A stretch of DNA of 40,573 nt. Origin: an uncultured Monoglobus sp. GTDB taxonomy: Bacteria > Bacillota > Clostridia > Monoglobales > Monoglobaceae. The stretch lies in NCBI GenBank assembly GCA_947585115.1, contig CANPWW010000016.1:1-40573 (forward strand), written 5' to 3'. The position numbers and the translations under genes are program-made. The stretch's first letter is position 1. Each line of letters begins with the position of its first letter. Below are positions 24,307 through 33,131 of this stretch, piece after piece. The notes below the pieces were generated by a model that saw only the letters and a list, made by a program, of their open reading frames with translations, was not told the DNA's origin and made no database searches.

Positions 24307-27300
24307 TTAGTTTCCTCTGTTATGGAACACCCAGCTGCTTAGCCATCTGAGCCATATATTCGAATAGTTCTTTGTTATGGTCATGCCGGACAGCACCGGA
24401 TAGAACAGCACAAACAGCGCTCCGCACAGGGCGACATAAGCGTTTGAAACATGCTTGAACCAGTCGAAACGCTCCTCCAGATCGCGCAGCGTGTACACGA
24501 TCATGATGATGAGGAACGGCGTGCTGGCGAAGAAGTGATAAATAAACACACATCTTGTTACCAGCACCCAAGGCAGGAATTGAGCCGCGAGGGCCACAAC
24601 CAGGAACAGGACCTTTTTGTCCCTCTTGATGATTCCCACAACCGAGGTGTATACAAACGCCGCGATGCTCGACCAGAATATGAGCGGATTGCCGAATATG
24701 GAAATACATCCGATTTTATCGTTTCCGACGGTCTCGACCGGAGCCGAATAAGCCCACAGAGGTCTGTAGTCGATCGCCCACTGGTACCATTTTGACGAGT
24801 ACGGATGGGTCGCGTCAAGGTTCTTGTGATAGTTGAACATATAGGTCTGGTTATTGAGCATCGCGTGCCATACGTCGGGATAACCGTCCACCATTGAGAT
24901 AGGCAGATACGAGAGCACATAGATCGCGCCGGGGATCGCCACGAACAGTACCAGACACGCGAGGCATGTTTTGATAAAAAATCCCCAGAAAATGTTCTTT
25001 TTCTTTTTGGACAGCGCCATATACGTTCCGATAAATATCAGCAGCAGTTCAACCGCCAGACCGCCGCCGGCGTAAATACAGATCCACTTTGACGCGGCGC
25101 CGAATCCGAACATAAGTCCCGAAAGACCCAAAATACCCAAAAGACGCAGATAGGTCTTTCCGTTTCTCAGCTTTTCGGGCGAGTTTTTGGCGTAGTCCAA
25201 AGCCCTCTTGCCGAACAGGAACATAAACAGATACATGGCGATTATAAACGTCACCGGGTACGAGTCGATAGTTCCCATGCGGGTCAGCGAGAAGTGCATA
25301 AAGTCAAAGGCGAATATCAATGTGCCCAGCACAGAATATCTGGTGCGCTCAAACAGCTTTTTGAGCAGTATATACATCAGCGGCAGCATAATAACGCCGA
25401 ACAGCGTTCCCATACATCTCCAGCCGAAGGGGCACATGCCGAATATCGCGATTCCGATCGACATAATGAGCTTGCCGAGAGGCGGATGCGTCGTCTCGTA
25501 ATAAGGCATCATGTGCAAATGCTCATACGCGGTGCGCGGATGATATATCTCGTCAAAATACGTGCTGTTTTTAAACGATGATCTGTACTGCGCGGTATCG
25601 GGCTCATCCGCTATATTGGCGCAGTCGCCGGGGCCCGTGACGTTCTGCACATCGATCCGCGTGCCGTCAGGGGTCCAGAAAGCCACCTCAAACAAACGGT
25701 AGTCCGCCGATTCCGCGACTCCGCGGATATATCTCGCCTGAGTGGGGGTCGAGAGCTTCACGACCTCCCATTTAAACACCGAAAGGAGTTTGGTCGTCAC
25801 GTTTATGTCGGTCCAGTTTTTGCCGTCGGTCGAGGCCGAAAGCTTTAATCCCGGATCGTTGGACACATCGCCTATGCCGTCGTAATACGTGACGGTATCG
25901 ACGGTCCGGGTCGAGCCGAAATCTATGGTAACCTGCTCGTTTGCCGCCGACGGCTTGTAAAACGTCTGAGGGTTATTGAAGCCGCCGAGGTTTATATAAG
26001 CCACAACGCTGTAGATCACCACGATAACAGCCATTATGATCAAATCAGCTCTGACGATCTTTTCGGTTTTTTGCGGGGTTTTGGGGTCAATGCGCAAAAG
26101 GCCGCTTGTCTTGTTGTATATCTTTGAGACCGCGCCGAGATACGCCGTCTTGATCTTTAAGCTTAATCTGTCAAGAGGGCTATCTTTGCCGTCCGCGCCT
26201 TCGACCGGATTCAAAATATAATCCTGCAAAAAGATAAACATCGACACAATAAAGGTCACGACCTCAAGCAGCGAAGCGACGAACAATGCCGAATAGTGCG
26301 GGCCTGTGGTATTAAACATAAGCTTATAACGCAAAATACAGAACACGTTTATAAAGTTGACCGCGCTGAGCGCCGCGAAAACCCAAAGCGTCCGCTTGTT
26401 CTTTGACAGCATATACTCGAATATCAAAAAGATGATCGGTGTTATCAGATAGCGCTCGTGCATTTTAAGGCCGAACGTGAAAAGGAAGGCGATTATAAAG
26501 AACGAGGGAATGAATATCTTTCCGCTTTCGCTCTTTATCTTTATATAGAGCACCAAAGCGCCGCCGACCGCTATAATTATCATCAGATAATTAAGTATAT
26601 TGAGCAGCGTCTGCGCGGCTCCTCCCATCTCGAGAGATACCCAATTGAGCTTAAAAAGCGAATAAATATTAAACGCGTTGATCGTGAAATACGGATACGA
26701 AGCCAAAGTGCTTCCGTATTTTTTGATCAGCCACACAGGATTAAACGCGGCGCCGAAGCCCGCGCCCGAAGCCCACGCGTCGTAATTAAACGGCACGATG
26801 AACAAAAACGCGAGAACAATACCTATGCCTATCATCTTGAGTATCATCTTCCAGTCCTTGCTTGCCACAAACGCGAACAGGAAAACGGGGCCCACCATCA
26901 ATGCCTGAGGCTTTATCAGAACCGCCAGAACATACAGTATGCCCGACAGGTACCAATTCTTTTTGTAAAGATTATACATCGAGAGCACGAGGAAGAGAGC
27001 CAAAAGCGACTCGATCTGGCCCCACGCGGAAGAGTTGACAAGAAGCAGAGGATTGAGCATCAAAAGTATGCCGAGTATGAGGGCCTGCTTTTTGCCGAGC
27101 TCCTTTGAGCCGATTTTGAAAACGGCTATCATCAAACCGAGGTCTGCCAGTATTCCGGGCATCTTGAAACAAAGCTGCGTCGCCTTGTCGGAAAGGCCGA
27201 ATGTCTGGTTTATCCAAGCGAAAAATCCGAGTATCGTTATATATCCGGGGGGATAATCGCAGAAATAGTCGGGCGCGTAGAAATGGCCGGGGCCCTCTGA

Positions 27301-27636
27301 AATGAGCTTGTTTCCCCACGCGATCCAGCATGACATATCGGTGTCGTAGCCCTTCAAAAAGTATCCCATAAGCATTCTGACCGCAAGGGCGATAAGCGCC
27401 GCGATCACAAAAACGCGCGTCGGGATCTCGTTTTTCTTGAGTGCAAACTTGGGAACCTTGCCGGCCGCTTCCGCGTTATTTGCCGCCTTTTTCCCCTTTT
27501 TCTTTTTTCCGCTCTTATGCTCGGGCTCGGATTCGGGCTCCGGAAGCACCGGGGCAAGCCGGCTCGGGTTAACAAATTTCTGCATAACGGCAAAAAGCAA
27601 GATAAATAATACCGCTATCAAATACGCCAAATACAA
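24307..27636 (-). CDS. Double GT-C membrane glycosyltransferase with internal discoidin-like domain and C-terminal PMT domain
   Basis: This 1,109-residue protein has a TM anchor (1-22), a Lys-rich linker (about 40-60), and a first GT-C module (about 70-470) with GYDTDMSCW and CDYPPGY, as in lipid-phosphate-sugar mannosyltransferases. A TM segment (about 530-550) precedes a beta-rich F5/8-type C (discoidin-like) segment (about 555-660; STDGKNWTDI, ARYIRG). The last part (about 690-1109) is a PMT/GT39-type module with DEIYHPRTAYEHL and THPPLGK. PMT enzymes transfer mannose from polyprenyl phosphate to Ser/Thr of exported proteins; the substrate here is unknown. The start is TTG with GGAG 9 nt upstream. 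The first module may make the lipid-linked donor or act as a second transferase (inference). Confidence 0.85.
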   Translation of the reverse strand: MYLAYLIAVLFILLFAVMQKFVNPSRLAPVLPEPESEPEHKSGKKKKGKKAANNAEAAGKVPKFALKKNEIPTRVFVIAALIALAVRMLMGYFLKGYDTDMSCWIAWGNKLISEGPGHFYAPDYFCDYPPGYITILGFFAWINQTFGLSDKATQLCFKMPGILADLGLMIAVFKIGSKELGKKQALILGILLMLNPLLLVNSSAWGQIESLLALFLVLSMYNLYKKNWYLSGILYVLAVLIKPQALMVGPVFLFAFVASKDWKMILKMIGIGIVLAFLFIVPFNYDAWASGAGFGAAFNPVWLIKKYGSTLASYPYFTINAFNIYSLFKLNWVSLEMGGAAQTLLNILNYLMIIIAVGGALVLYIKIKSESGKIFIPSFFIIAFLFTFGLKMHERYLITPIIFLIFEYMLSKNKRTLWVFAALSAVNFINVFCILRYKLMFNTTGPHYSALFVASLLEVVTFIVSMFIFLQDYILNPVEGADGKDSPLDRLSLKIKTAYLGAVSKIYNKTSGLLRIDPKTPQKTEKIVRADLIIMAVIVVIYSVVAYINLGGFNNPQTFYKPSAANEQVTIDFGSTRTVDTVTYYDGIGDVSNDPGLKLSASTDGKNWTDINVTTKLLSVFKWEVVKLSTPTQARYIRGVAESADYRLFEVAFWTPDGTRIDVQNVTGPGDCANIADEPDTAQYRSSFKNSTYFDEIYHPRTAYEHLHMMPYYETTHPPLGKLIMSIGIAIFGMCPFGWRCMGTLFGVIMLPLMYILLKKLFERTRYSVLGTLIFAFDFMHFSLTRMGTIDSYPVTFIIAMYLFMFLFGKRALDYAKNSPEKLRNGKTYLRLLGILGLSGLMFGFGAASKWICIYAGGGLAVELLLIFIGTYMALSKKKKNIFWGFFIKTCLACLVLFVAIPGAIYVLSYLPISMVDGYPDVWHAMLNNQTYMFNYHKNLDATHPYSSKWYQWAIDYRPLWAYSAPVETVGNDKIGCISIFGNPLIFWSSIAAFVYTSVVGIIKRDKKVLFLVVALAAQFLPWVLVTRCVFIYHFFASTPFLIIMIVYTLRDLEERFDWFKHVSNAYVALCGALFVLFYPVLSGMTITKNYSNIWLRWLSSWVFHNRGN

Positions 27637-27712
27637 TGTACTCTACTCCTTTTACTGAAATAATTATAGGCTCCGCGCCAGCGCGCGGCGATTTAAAACT
27701 TTATGTATGTCT

Positions 27713-29269
27713 TTAAAAGATCAGTTCATCCGACTGAGGCTCGGGAACCAATGTGGGCAAAGGCTCATCCTCGGCTCCGCTCTCGGGTTCGGCTTCGCTC
27801 TCTCCGCCGCGCAACTCATCCGGAACATAATCGGTTACCCGCTCGGGATTCCTGTATCCCTCTCTCCACATCTCGCCCAGCATCTGACGCAGATCATCGG
27901 CCAAGATCGTGTAGGGATAACTGAGCACCAGCAGGTCGTCAAACGGATGCAGACTGTAAAAATCCTTGACCGTGAACATTTCATCCGTGTCGCCGTAGCC
28001 GTTAAACTGACGATAGTCGACGACGTATATATCTTCATAGCTGTTCACCAGCCACGTTGAAAACGCGTTTCCGTAAGACTCCTTGATAACGCATATCGAC
28101 CTTCCGTTGCCGTTATCGGTGTGAAAATGCTCGATCGGATAATCACCCTCCAGGAACACGTTGTAGTCGTTAAAATTCTCATTCAGCAGAACCATGTCTT
28201 TGATCGGCTTTTCAAACGCCATATCATGATACGACATGCCCGAATAATCCACAATGGGTTCATACAGGATCATACTGTCGGGCTTCAGACCGAGCAGATT
28301 GTGTCCGCGCGTGCCCTCGGTGGCCTTGCTCCATGAGCCCAGATACTCATCCTTGACCGTGACATCAAAGTCGTCAAGATTCGGAAACGGCGCGCCGGAC
28401 TTGTCGCAGAACTCAAGATACGCGCAGTAGGCGCCGAAGTGGGTCCAGTGGTGGTCGGTCCTGAAGTACAGATAGTTTCCCAGATTGGTGTTCATCGCGC
28501 CCTCCAGATTAAGGGGCGTGACCCTGTCGCTCAGGTTATTGTATATATGCGCTATCGACGACTTGTAATTCGTCTTGTATGTATCGGTGGCGTAGAACTC
28601 CGCCGCCGTGGGAGGCACTCCGCAGAACACCCGCACATCAGGCAGATCCTCGGCCATTCCGTTCACTATCTCCGCGTACTGTTCGCCGCGCCACGGCGTT
28701 ATCGCCAGAAGCTCCATTCCGAAAAAGTCGGTGCCGTAGTTATCGAAAATCGAAACTCCGTTATACTCTCCGTCATAACCCGTGTATCTGTAGTCGTTAT
28801 TGATTATAACGTCGTTCAGCACACCGTTTTCCTCAACGGGCGAAATGATCGAAACAACTCTCTCGTCCTCGTCCCACTCAACGCGGCTGCCGAACGCCTC
28901 GGATATTGCGCGCACAGGCACGAGCGTTCTGTCGTCCGCGATAAACGGCGCCGCGTCAAGCCGCACGCTCTCGCCGTTTACCAGCATTTCATCATCGCCG
29001 ATCTTTAAATATATCTCCACGCCGTTATACTTAGACGTGACCGATTTTTCGCTCTCGTCCCAATATATCACGGCTCCGTACGCCTCAAATATGGCTCTCA
29101 TCGGAACAAACGTGCGGTCATTCACAAGCTGCGGAGCGGTGTCAAAATCAATCTTGCCGCCGTCAAGGCGGACCGACACCGTATCATCGGCGAAAGCCGA
29201 GGCGCACGCCGCCATACAAATGATCAGAACCGCCGCTGCGCAAAGCGTTTTAAGTTTTTTTCTTAACAT
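27713..29269 (-). CDS. Secreted DHHW-family (AlgX/AlgJ-like) protein with copper-amine-oxidase-N stalk
   Basis: The 518-residue protein has a signal peptide (residues 1-27, ending ASAFA), then two copper amine oxidase N-terminal-like repeats (about 30-150; LVNDRTFVPMRAIFEAYGA and IADDRTLVPVRAISEAFGS), a common wall-facing stalk of Clostridia. The rest resembles DHHW/AlgX-AlgJ SGNH-like proteins, with the RTDHHWTHFGAY motif and a KESYGNAFSTWLV segment. Relatives acetylate or process extracellular polysaccharide. The C terminus is Glu/Pro-rich. It is the first gene of the minus-strand group with the PMT protein, 76 bp upstream of it. A surface-glycan modifying role is inferred. Confidence 0.82.
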   Translation of the reverse strand: MLRKKLKTLCAAAVLIICMAACASAFADDTVSVRLDGGKIDFDTAPQLVNDRTFVPMRAIFEAYGAVIYWDESEKSVTSKYNGVEIYLKIGDDEMLVNGESVRLDAAPFIADDRTLVPVRAISEAFGSRVEWDEDERVVSIISPVEENGVLNDVIINNDYRYTGYDGEYNGVSIFDNYGTDFFGMELLAITPWRGEQYAEIVNGMAEDLPDVRVFCGVPPTAAEFYATDTYKTNYKSSIAHIYNNLSDRVTPLNLEGAMNTNLGNYLYFRTDHHWTHFGAYCAYLEFCDKSGAPFPNLDDFDVTVKDEYLGSWSKATEGTRGHNLLGLKPDSMILYEPIVDYSGMSYHDMAFEKPIKDMVLLNENFNDYNVFLEGDYPIEHFHTDNGNGRSICVIKESYGNAFSTWLVNSYEDIYVVDYRQFNGYGDTDEMFTVKDFYSLHPFDDLLVLSYPYTILADDLRQMLGEMWREGYRNPERVTDYVPDELRGGESEAEPESGAEDEPLPTLVPEPQSDELIF

Positions 29270-29365
29270 TCATTCACCCTCTTAAAGCTGTTTTTAACTT
29301 TCATAAATTTACCGGCTCTTGAATTTCTTTTCTGACAAATGTCGTCTTTATTAACAAACGGAAAT

Positions 29366-29394
29366 ATTATAACATATTAATTTTATATTTGCAA
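29366..29394 (-). promoter_or_regulatory. Promoter of the DHHW-PMT-fumarase group
   Basis: TTGCAA (29394-29389), a 17-nt spacer and TATAAT (29371-29366) on the minus strand. Transcription would start about 90 nt before the DHHW gene start. Confidence 0.75.
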
Positions 29395-29435
29395 TAATTA
29401 AGACTGATTTTTTTACAAAAAAATTCACATAGGTA

Positions 29436-29464
29436 TTGCAATTTTACAAAAACTGATTTAAAAT
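29436..29464 (+). promoter_or_regulatory. Promoter of the GT4-CsaB operon
   Basis: TTGCAA (29436-29441), a 17-nt spacer and TAAAAT (29459-29464). It is divergent from the promoter at 29366-29394, with the two -35 boxes 41 bp apart. The ATG at 29505 has an AAAGG/AAGG-type ribosome site. Confidence 0.7.
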
Positions 29465-29504
29465 TAAATTAATTGTTTGAAAAAGAAAGGAAAAGGTATT
29501 TCAC

Positions 29505-31787
29505 ATGAAGGTTCTGATGGCGACAATGAAGCTGGATATAGGCGGCGCCGAGACCCATATCGTCGAGCTGTCAAAGGCTCTCAAGAGGCGCGGCGTTGAT
29601 GTCTGGGTGGCCTCGGCCGGCGGCGCGTATGAAAGCGAGCTCCGCGAGGCCGGCGTCAACCATATCTATGTGCCCATGTCGGGAAAAAATCCCTCCGACG
29701 TTATGACCTCATACAATATTCTGAAAAAACTGATAAAGCGGGAGAATTTCGATGTGGTCCACGGCCACGCCAGGATTCCCTGCTTTATACTGAACATGAT
29801 CAGAAGATCGGTCAATTTCAGATTTGTCACAACGGCGCACTGGGTTTTCAGCCTGAGATTTCCTTATAAATATATAAGCAAATGGGGCGACCGCTCTCTG
29901 GCGGTAAGCGACGATATTAAAAAATATCTGATCGACAACTACGGCATTAAGCCTCAAAATATACGGGTCACCATAAACGGCATCGACACGGCGAAATTTT
30001 CTAAAAACACCGATTATTCGGACGTTGCGCGTGAGTTCGGCCTAAAGCCCGAAAAGCGGCGCGTCGTGTATGTCAGCCGCATGGACGAGGATCGGAGCCT
30101 GGCCGCGCACAAGCTTATCGCGATTGCCGAAAAGCTTGACAAAGAGATAGATGATCTCGAGATACTGATCGTGGGCGGCGGCAATGACTTTAAGGCTGTG
30201 CGGAATGAAGCCGACGCGGTGAACGACCGCCTGAAAAAATCACTGATAAAATATACCGGCAGCCGCACCGACATAAACAAACTGGTGGCGAGCGGCGAGA
30301 TCTTCGTCGGCGTGAGCCGCGCGGCCCTTGAGGCGATGGCGGCGGAAAAGCCGTCGGTAATCGCGGGAAACGAGGGTTATATCGGCATCTTTTCGCGGGA
30401 CAAGCTCAAGACCTCGATCGACACCAATTTCTGCTGCCGCGGCTGCGGCGACACAACCGAGGAAAAGCTGCTGCGCGACATAACCGCGCTGATGAAAATG
30501 AGCGCCGATGAGCGAGCGGAGCTTGGCTCGTACGCCAAAGAGGTGGTCGAAAAATACTACTCGATCGAAACAATGGCGGACGACGCAATGAAGATGTATA
30601 TCAGCGTGATAAAAAATGAAGGCATAAACGACGTGTCGGTCTGCGATTTCGACTGCAAGTCCGAGTATCCGCAGCCGCCGCAAAAAAATCACGAATACGA
30701 CGTTATGATCTCGGGCTACTACGGATTCGACAACAGCGGCGACGACTCGATACTAAAGGCGATAATAAGCAACCTGCGGGAGCTTAGGCCCGACATAAAA
30801 ATTCTGGTTCTCTCAAACAATCCAAAGGAGACCTCGGCGCTGTTCGGAGTCGACTCGGAGCATCGGTTCAATATCGCCGCGCTCAGGCGCGATCTGAAAA
30901 AAACCAAGCTCTTGATCAGCGGCGGCGGCAGCCTGATCCAGGACATCACCAGCGACAAATCTCTGGCGTACTACCTGTTTATCATCGAGACCGCGGCGAG
31001 GCTCGGAACGCGCGTCATGCTCTACGCCAACGGCATAGGCCCGATACTGAACCGCCGCAATTACCCGAAGATACGCCATGCTCTCGGCAAGGCCGACCTG
31101 ATAACGCTCAGAGAAAAATCTTCACTGGATGAGCTAAAAAAAATCGGCGTCGACAACCCGAACATACGGGTCACGGCCGATCCCGCGTTCACGCTGAGCC
31201 CCTGCTCGGACGAGGCGGCCAACGAGATTCTTTCAAAATGCGGCATAAGCCGCGGCGAGGATTTCGTCTGCGTTTCGATCAGGCCGTGGAAAACGCTCGG
31301 CGAAAATTTTGAGAGCGAGAGCGCAAAGTCGGCAAAATATATTTACCAAAAATACGGGCTCAGAACTCTGTTTGTTCCCATGCAGTGCCCCAAGGACACG
31401 GAAATAACCAAAGAAGCGGCAAAGCTTTCGGGGCCCTGCGGACTGGCGGCTCCCGAGAACCTCAGCCCGGCCGAGATCCTTGGGATAGCGAAGCGCTCGC
31501 GCCTCGTCATCGGAATGAGGCTCCACATGCTGATATACGCCGCCTCGGTGGCGACTCCGATAATCGGCCTTATCTATGACCCGAAGGTCAGCGCGATCAT
31601 CGGATATATAGGCAGAAACGACAAGCTTTCGGTGGAGAATCTGAGCTCCGCGGAGCTTGACCGCATAATTGACAGAGTAATGCTCAGCCGCGATTCGATA
31701 AGCGCGGAACTGAAAAAATCGACGGCCGAGTTGGCTAAGCTGGCGAGACTGAACGCCGAAAAAGCGATAGAGATAATTTCTAAATAA
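29505..31787 (+). CDS. Fusion of GT4 glycosyltransferase and CsaB-type polysaccharide pyruvyl transferase
   Basis: The 760-residue protein joins two enzymes. Residues 1-365 are a GT-B fold glycosyltransferase of family 4 (KLDIGGAETHIVELSKAL, VVHGHARIPCF, TINGIDTAKFS, SRAALEAMAAEKPSVI). Residues about 398-740 are CsaB-like (MISGYYGFDNSGDDSILKAI, LISGGGSLIQDITS, ANGIGPILNRRN, SIRPWKT, VIGMRLHMLIYAA). CsaB adds pyruvate ketals to the secondary cell-wall polysaccharide to which SLH-domain proteins bind. The fusion suggests sugar addition and pyruvylation of the same glycan. It starts a plus-strand group and is followed 14 bp later by the DUF815 gene. Confidence 0.9.
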   Translation: MKVLMATMKLDIGGAETHIVELSKALKRRGVDVWVASAGGAYESELREAGVNHIYVPMSGKNPSDVMTSYNILKKLIKRENFDVVHGHARIPCFILNMIRRSVNFRFVTTAHWVFSLRFPYKYISKWGDRSLAVSDDIKKYLIDNYGIKPQNIRVTINGIDTAKFSKNTDYSDVAREFGLKPEKRRVVYVSRMDEDRSLAAHKLIAIAEKLDKEIDDLEILIVGGGNDFKAVRNEADAVNDRLKKSLIKYTGSRTDINKLVASGEIFVGVSRAALEAMAAEKPSVIAGNEGYIGIFSRDKLKTSIDTNFCCRGCGDTTEEKLLRDITALMKMSADERAELGSYAKEVVEKYYSIETMADDAMKMYISVIKNEGINDVSVCDFDCKSEYPQPPQKNHEYDVMISGYYGFDNSGDDSILKAIISNLRELRPDIKILVLSNNPKETSALFGVDSEHRFNIAALRRDLKKTKLLISGGGSLIQDITSDKSLAYYLFIIETAARLGTRVMLYANGIGPILNRRNYPKIRHALGKADLITLREKSSLDELKKIGVDNPNIRVTADPAFTLSPCSDEAANEILSKCGISRGEDFVCVSIRPWKTLGENFESESAKSAKYIYQKYGLRTLFVPMQCPKDTEITKEAAKLSGPCGLAAPENLSPAEILGIAKRSRLVIGMRLHMLIYAASVATPIIGLIYDPKVSAIIGYIGRNDKLSVENLSSAELDRIIDRVMLSRDSISAELKKSTAELAKLARLNAEKAIEIISK

Positions 31788-31801
31788 AAGAGGAAAGATA
31801 T

Positions 31802-32986
31802 ATGAACTTATTTATTTTCAGCAAATTAAACAACGACAAAACGGTGCGCGCCCTTCTCAAATTCAAAAAACGAGGAGACGAAGCCGCGTATTACAAGGCG
31901 GTTCGGCGCCTGATAAAATTCTCGGGCAAGCGCCTGACAGACGGCTCGATCGTCAAGGAGTACGTGCTGCGCGCCATGCTTGAGAGCGACGATCTGCCCG
32001 ATCCCGAGACTGTCCGCGCCTTTCTGCGGCGCGACACCGCGGCGGTTTTTGAGGAGCTGCTGACCCCCGATTGGGACGGTCTGTGCCGCGAGCGCGGACT
32101 GGTTCCGTTCTCGTCAATAAACACCGCTCCTATAGCGGCGGGTCCCGGCGGATACGCCCACTCGCTGCTCGGCATGATGAACGCCTCGTCAAAGGAGGCG
32201 CTTATGGGCGCGATGCTTGCCCACGCCGAAATATTCGGCACCGGCAGGACCTCGGCGTACGCCGCGCTCAAATGGGAAAACGGCAAGCTCCGCGGCATAC
32301 TGAACGTCGATCCGATCACCTTTGACGATCTGGTCGGGCTCGAGCATCAAAAGAAAGTTCTTATCGAAAACACCGAGAGCTTTGTGGACGGTCTGCCCGC
32401 CAACGATGTGCTGCTCACCGGCAGCAGCGGCACCGGCAAATCGTCCTGCGTTAAAGCCTGCCTAAATATGTTCAAGGACAGGGGCCTCAGGCTGGTCGAG
32501 CTGAAAAAATCCGATCTTAGCCGTCTGGGACGTGTCCTTGACAGCATAAACAACGATATGCTGAAATATATTGTTTTTATAGACGACTTATCTTTCGAGC
32601 CGGACGATCCGGGATACAAGGAGCTTAAAGTCGCGCTGGACGGCCAGACCGAGGCGAGAGGCAAAAACATCCTGATCTACGCCACTTCCAACAGGCGCAG
32701 GCTTATCAAAGAGACCTGGTCGGACCGCGAAGGCGGAGACGAGATACACAGGAGCGAGGCCATCAGCGAGCGCAAATCCCTCTCTGAGCGATTCGGAATT
32801 AATCTGAGCTTCCTGACCCCGACTCAAAAGGAGTATTTGCTCATTGTCCGCGACATGCTGGCGCGGCACAATATCGAAATGACCGACGAGATCAGGGCCC
32901 GCGCGCTGACGTGGCAGGTCCAGTATAACGGCTTTTCGGGCAGGACCGCCGCTCAGTTCGTGATAAGCCTTTTGAGCAGCCGATAA
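31802..32986 (+). CDS. DUF815 family AAA+ ATPase
   Basis: The 394-residue protein has an N-terminal helical region (1-170) and a C-terminal AAA+ module. The P-loop TGSSGTGKSS lies near residues 200-212, Walker B IVFIDDLSFE near 257-266, and an ATSNRRRLIKETWSD sensor region follows, typical of DUF815. VGLEHQKKVLIENTESF precedes the P-loop, as in the family. The function of DUF815 is not established. GAGGAAAG lies before the ATG. It is probably co-transcribed with the GT4-CsaB gene, but a link in function cannot be shown. Confidence 0.88.
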   Translation: MNLFIFSKLNNDKTVRALLKFKKRGDEAAYYKAVRRLIKFSGKRLTDGSIVKEYVLRAMLESDDLPDPETVRAFLRRDTAAVFEELLTPDWDGLCRERGLVPFSSINTAPIAAGPGGYAHSLLGMMNASSKEALMGAMLAHAEIFGTGRTSAYAALKWENGKLRGILNVDPITFDDLVGLEHQKKVLIENTESFVDGLPANDVLLTGSSGTGKSSCVKACLNMFKDRGLRLVELKKSDLSRLGRVLDSINNDMLKYIVFIDDLSFEPDDPGYKELKVALDGQTEARGKNILIYATSNRRRLIKETWSDREGGDEIHRSEAISERKSLSERFGINLSFLTPTQKEYLLIVRDMLARHNIEMTDEIRARALTWQVQYNGFSGRTAAQFVISLLSSR

Positions 32987-33131
32987 TTGAGCAAGCAGCG
33001 GGCAAATACAAAGAATTTGTCCAATATTAAATTTTTATAACAATTTGTTTAAATCCGAAATAAAGATTGATTTTTGTCGCATTTTGTGAGAGAATATAAA
33101 CCGAACGAATTTATAGGCGGGGTGAGAGTAA

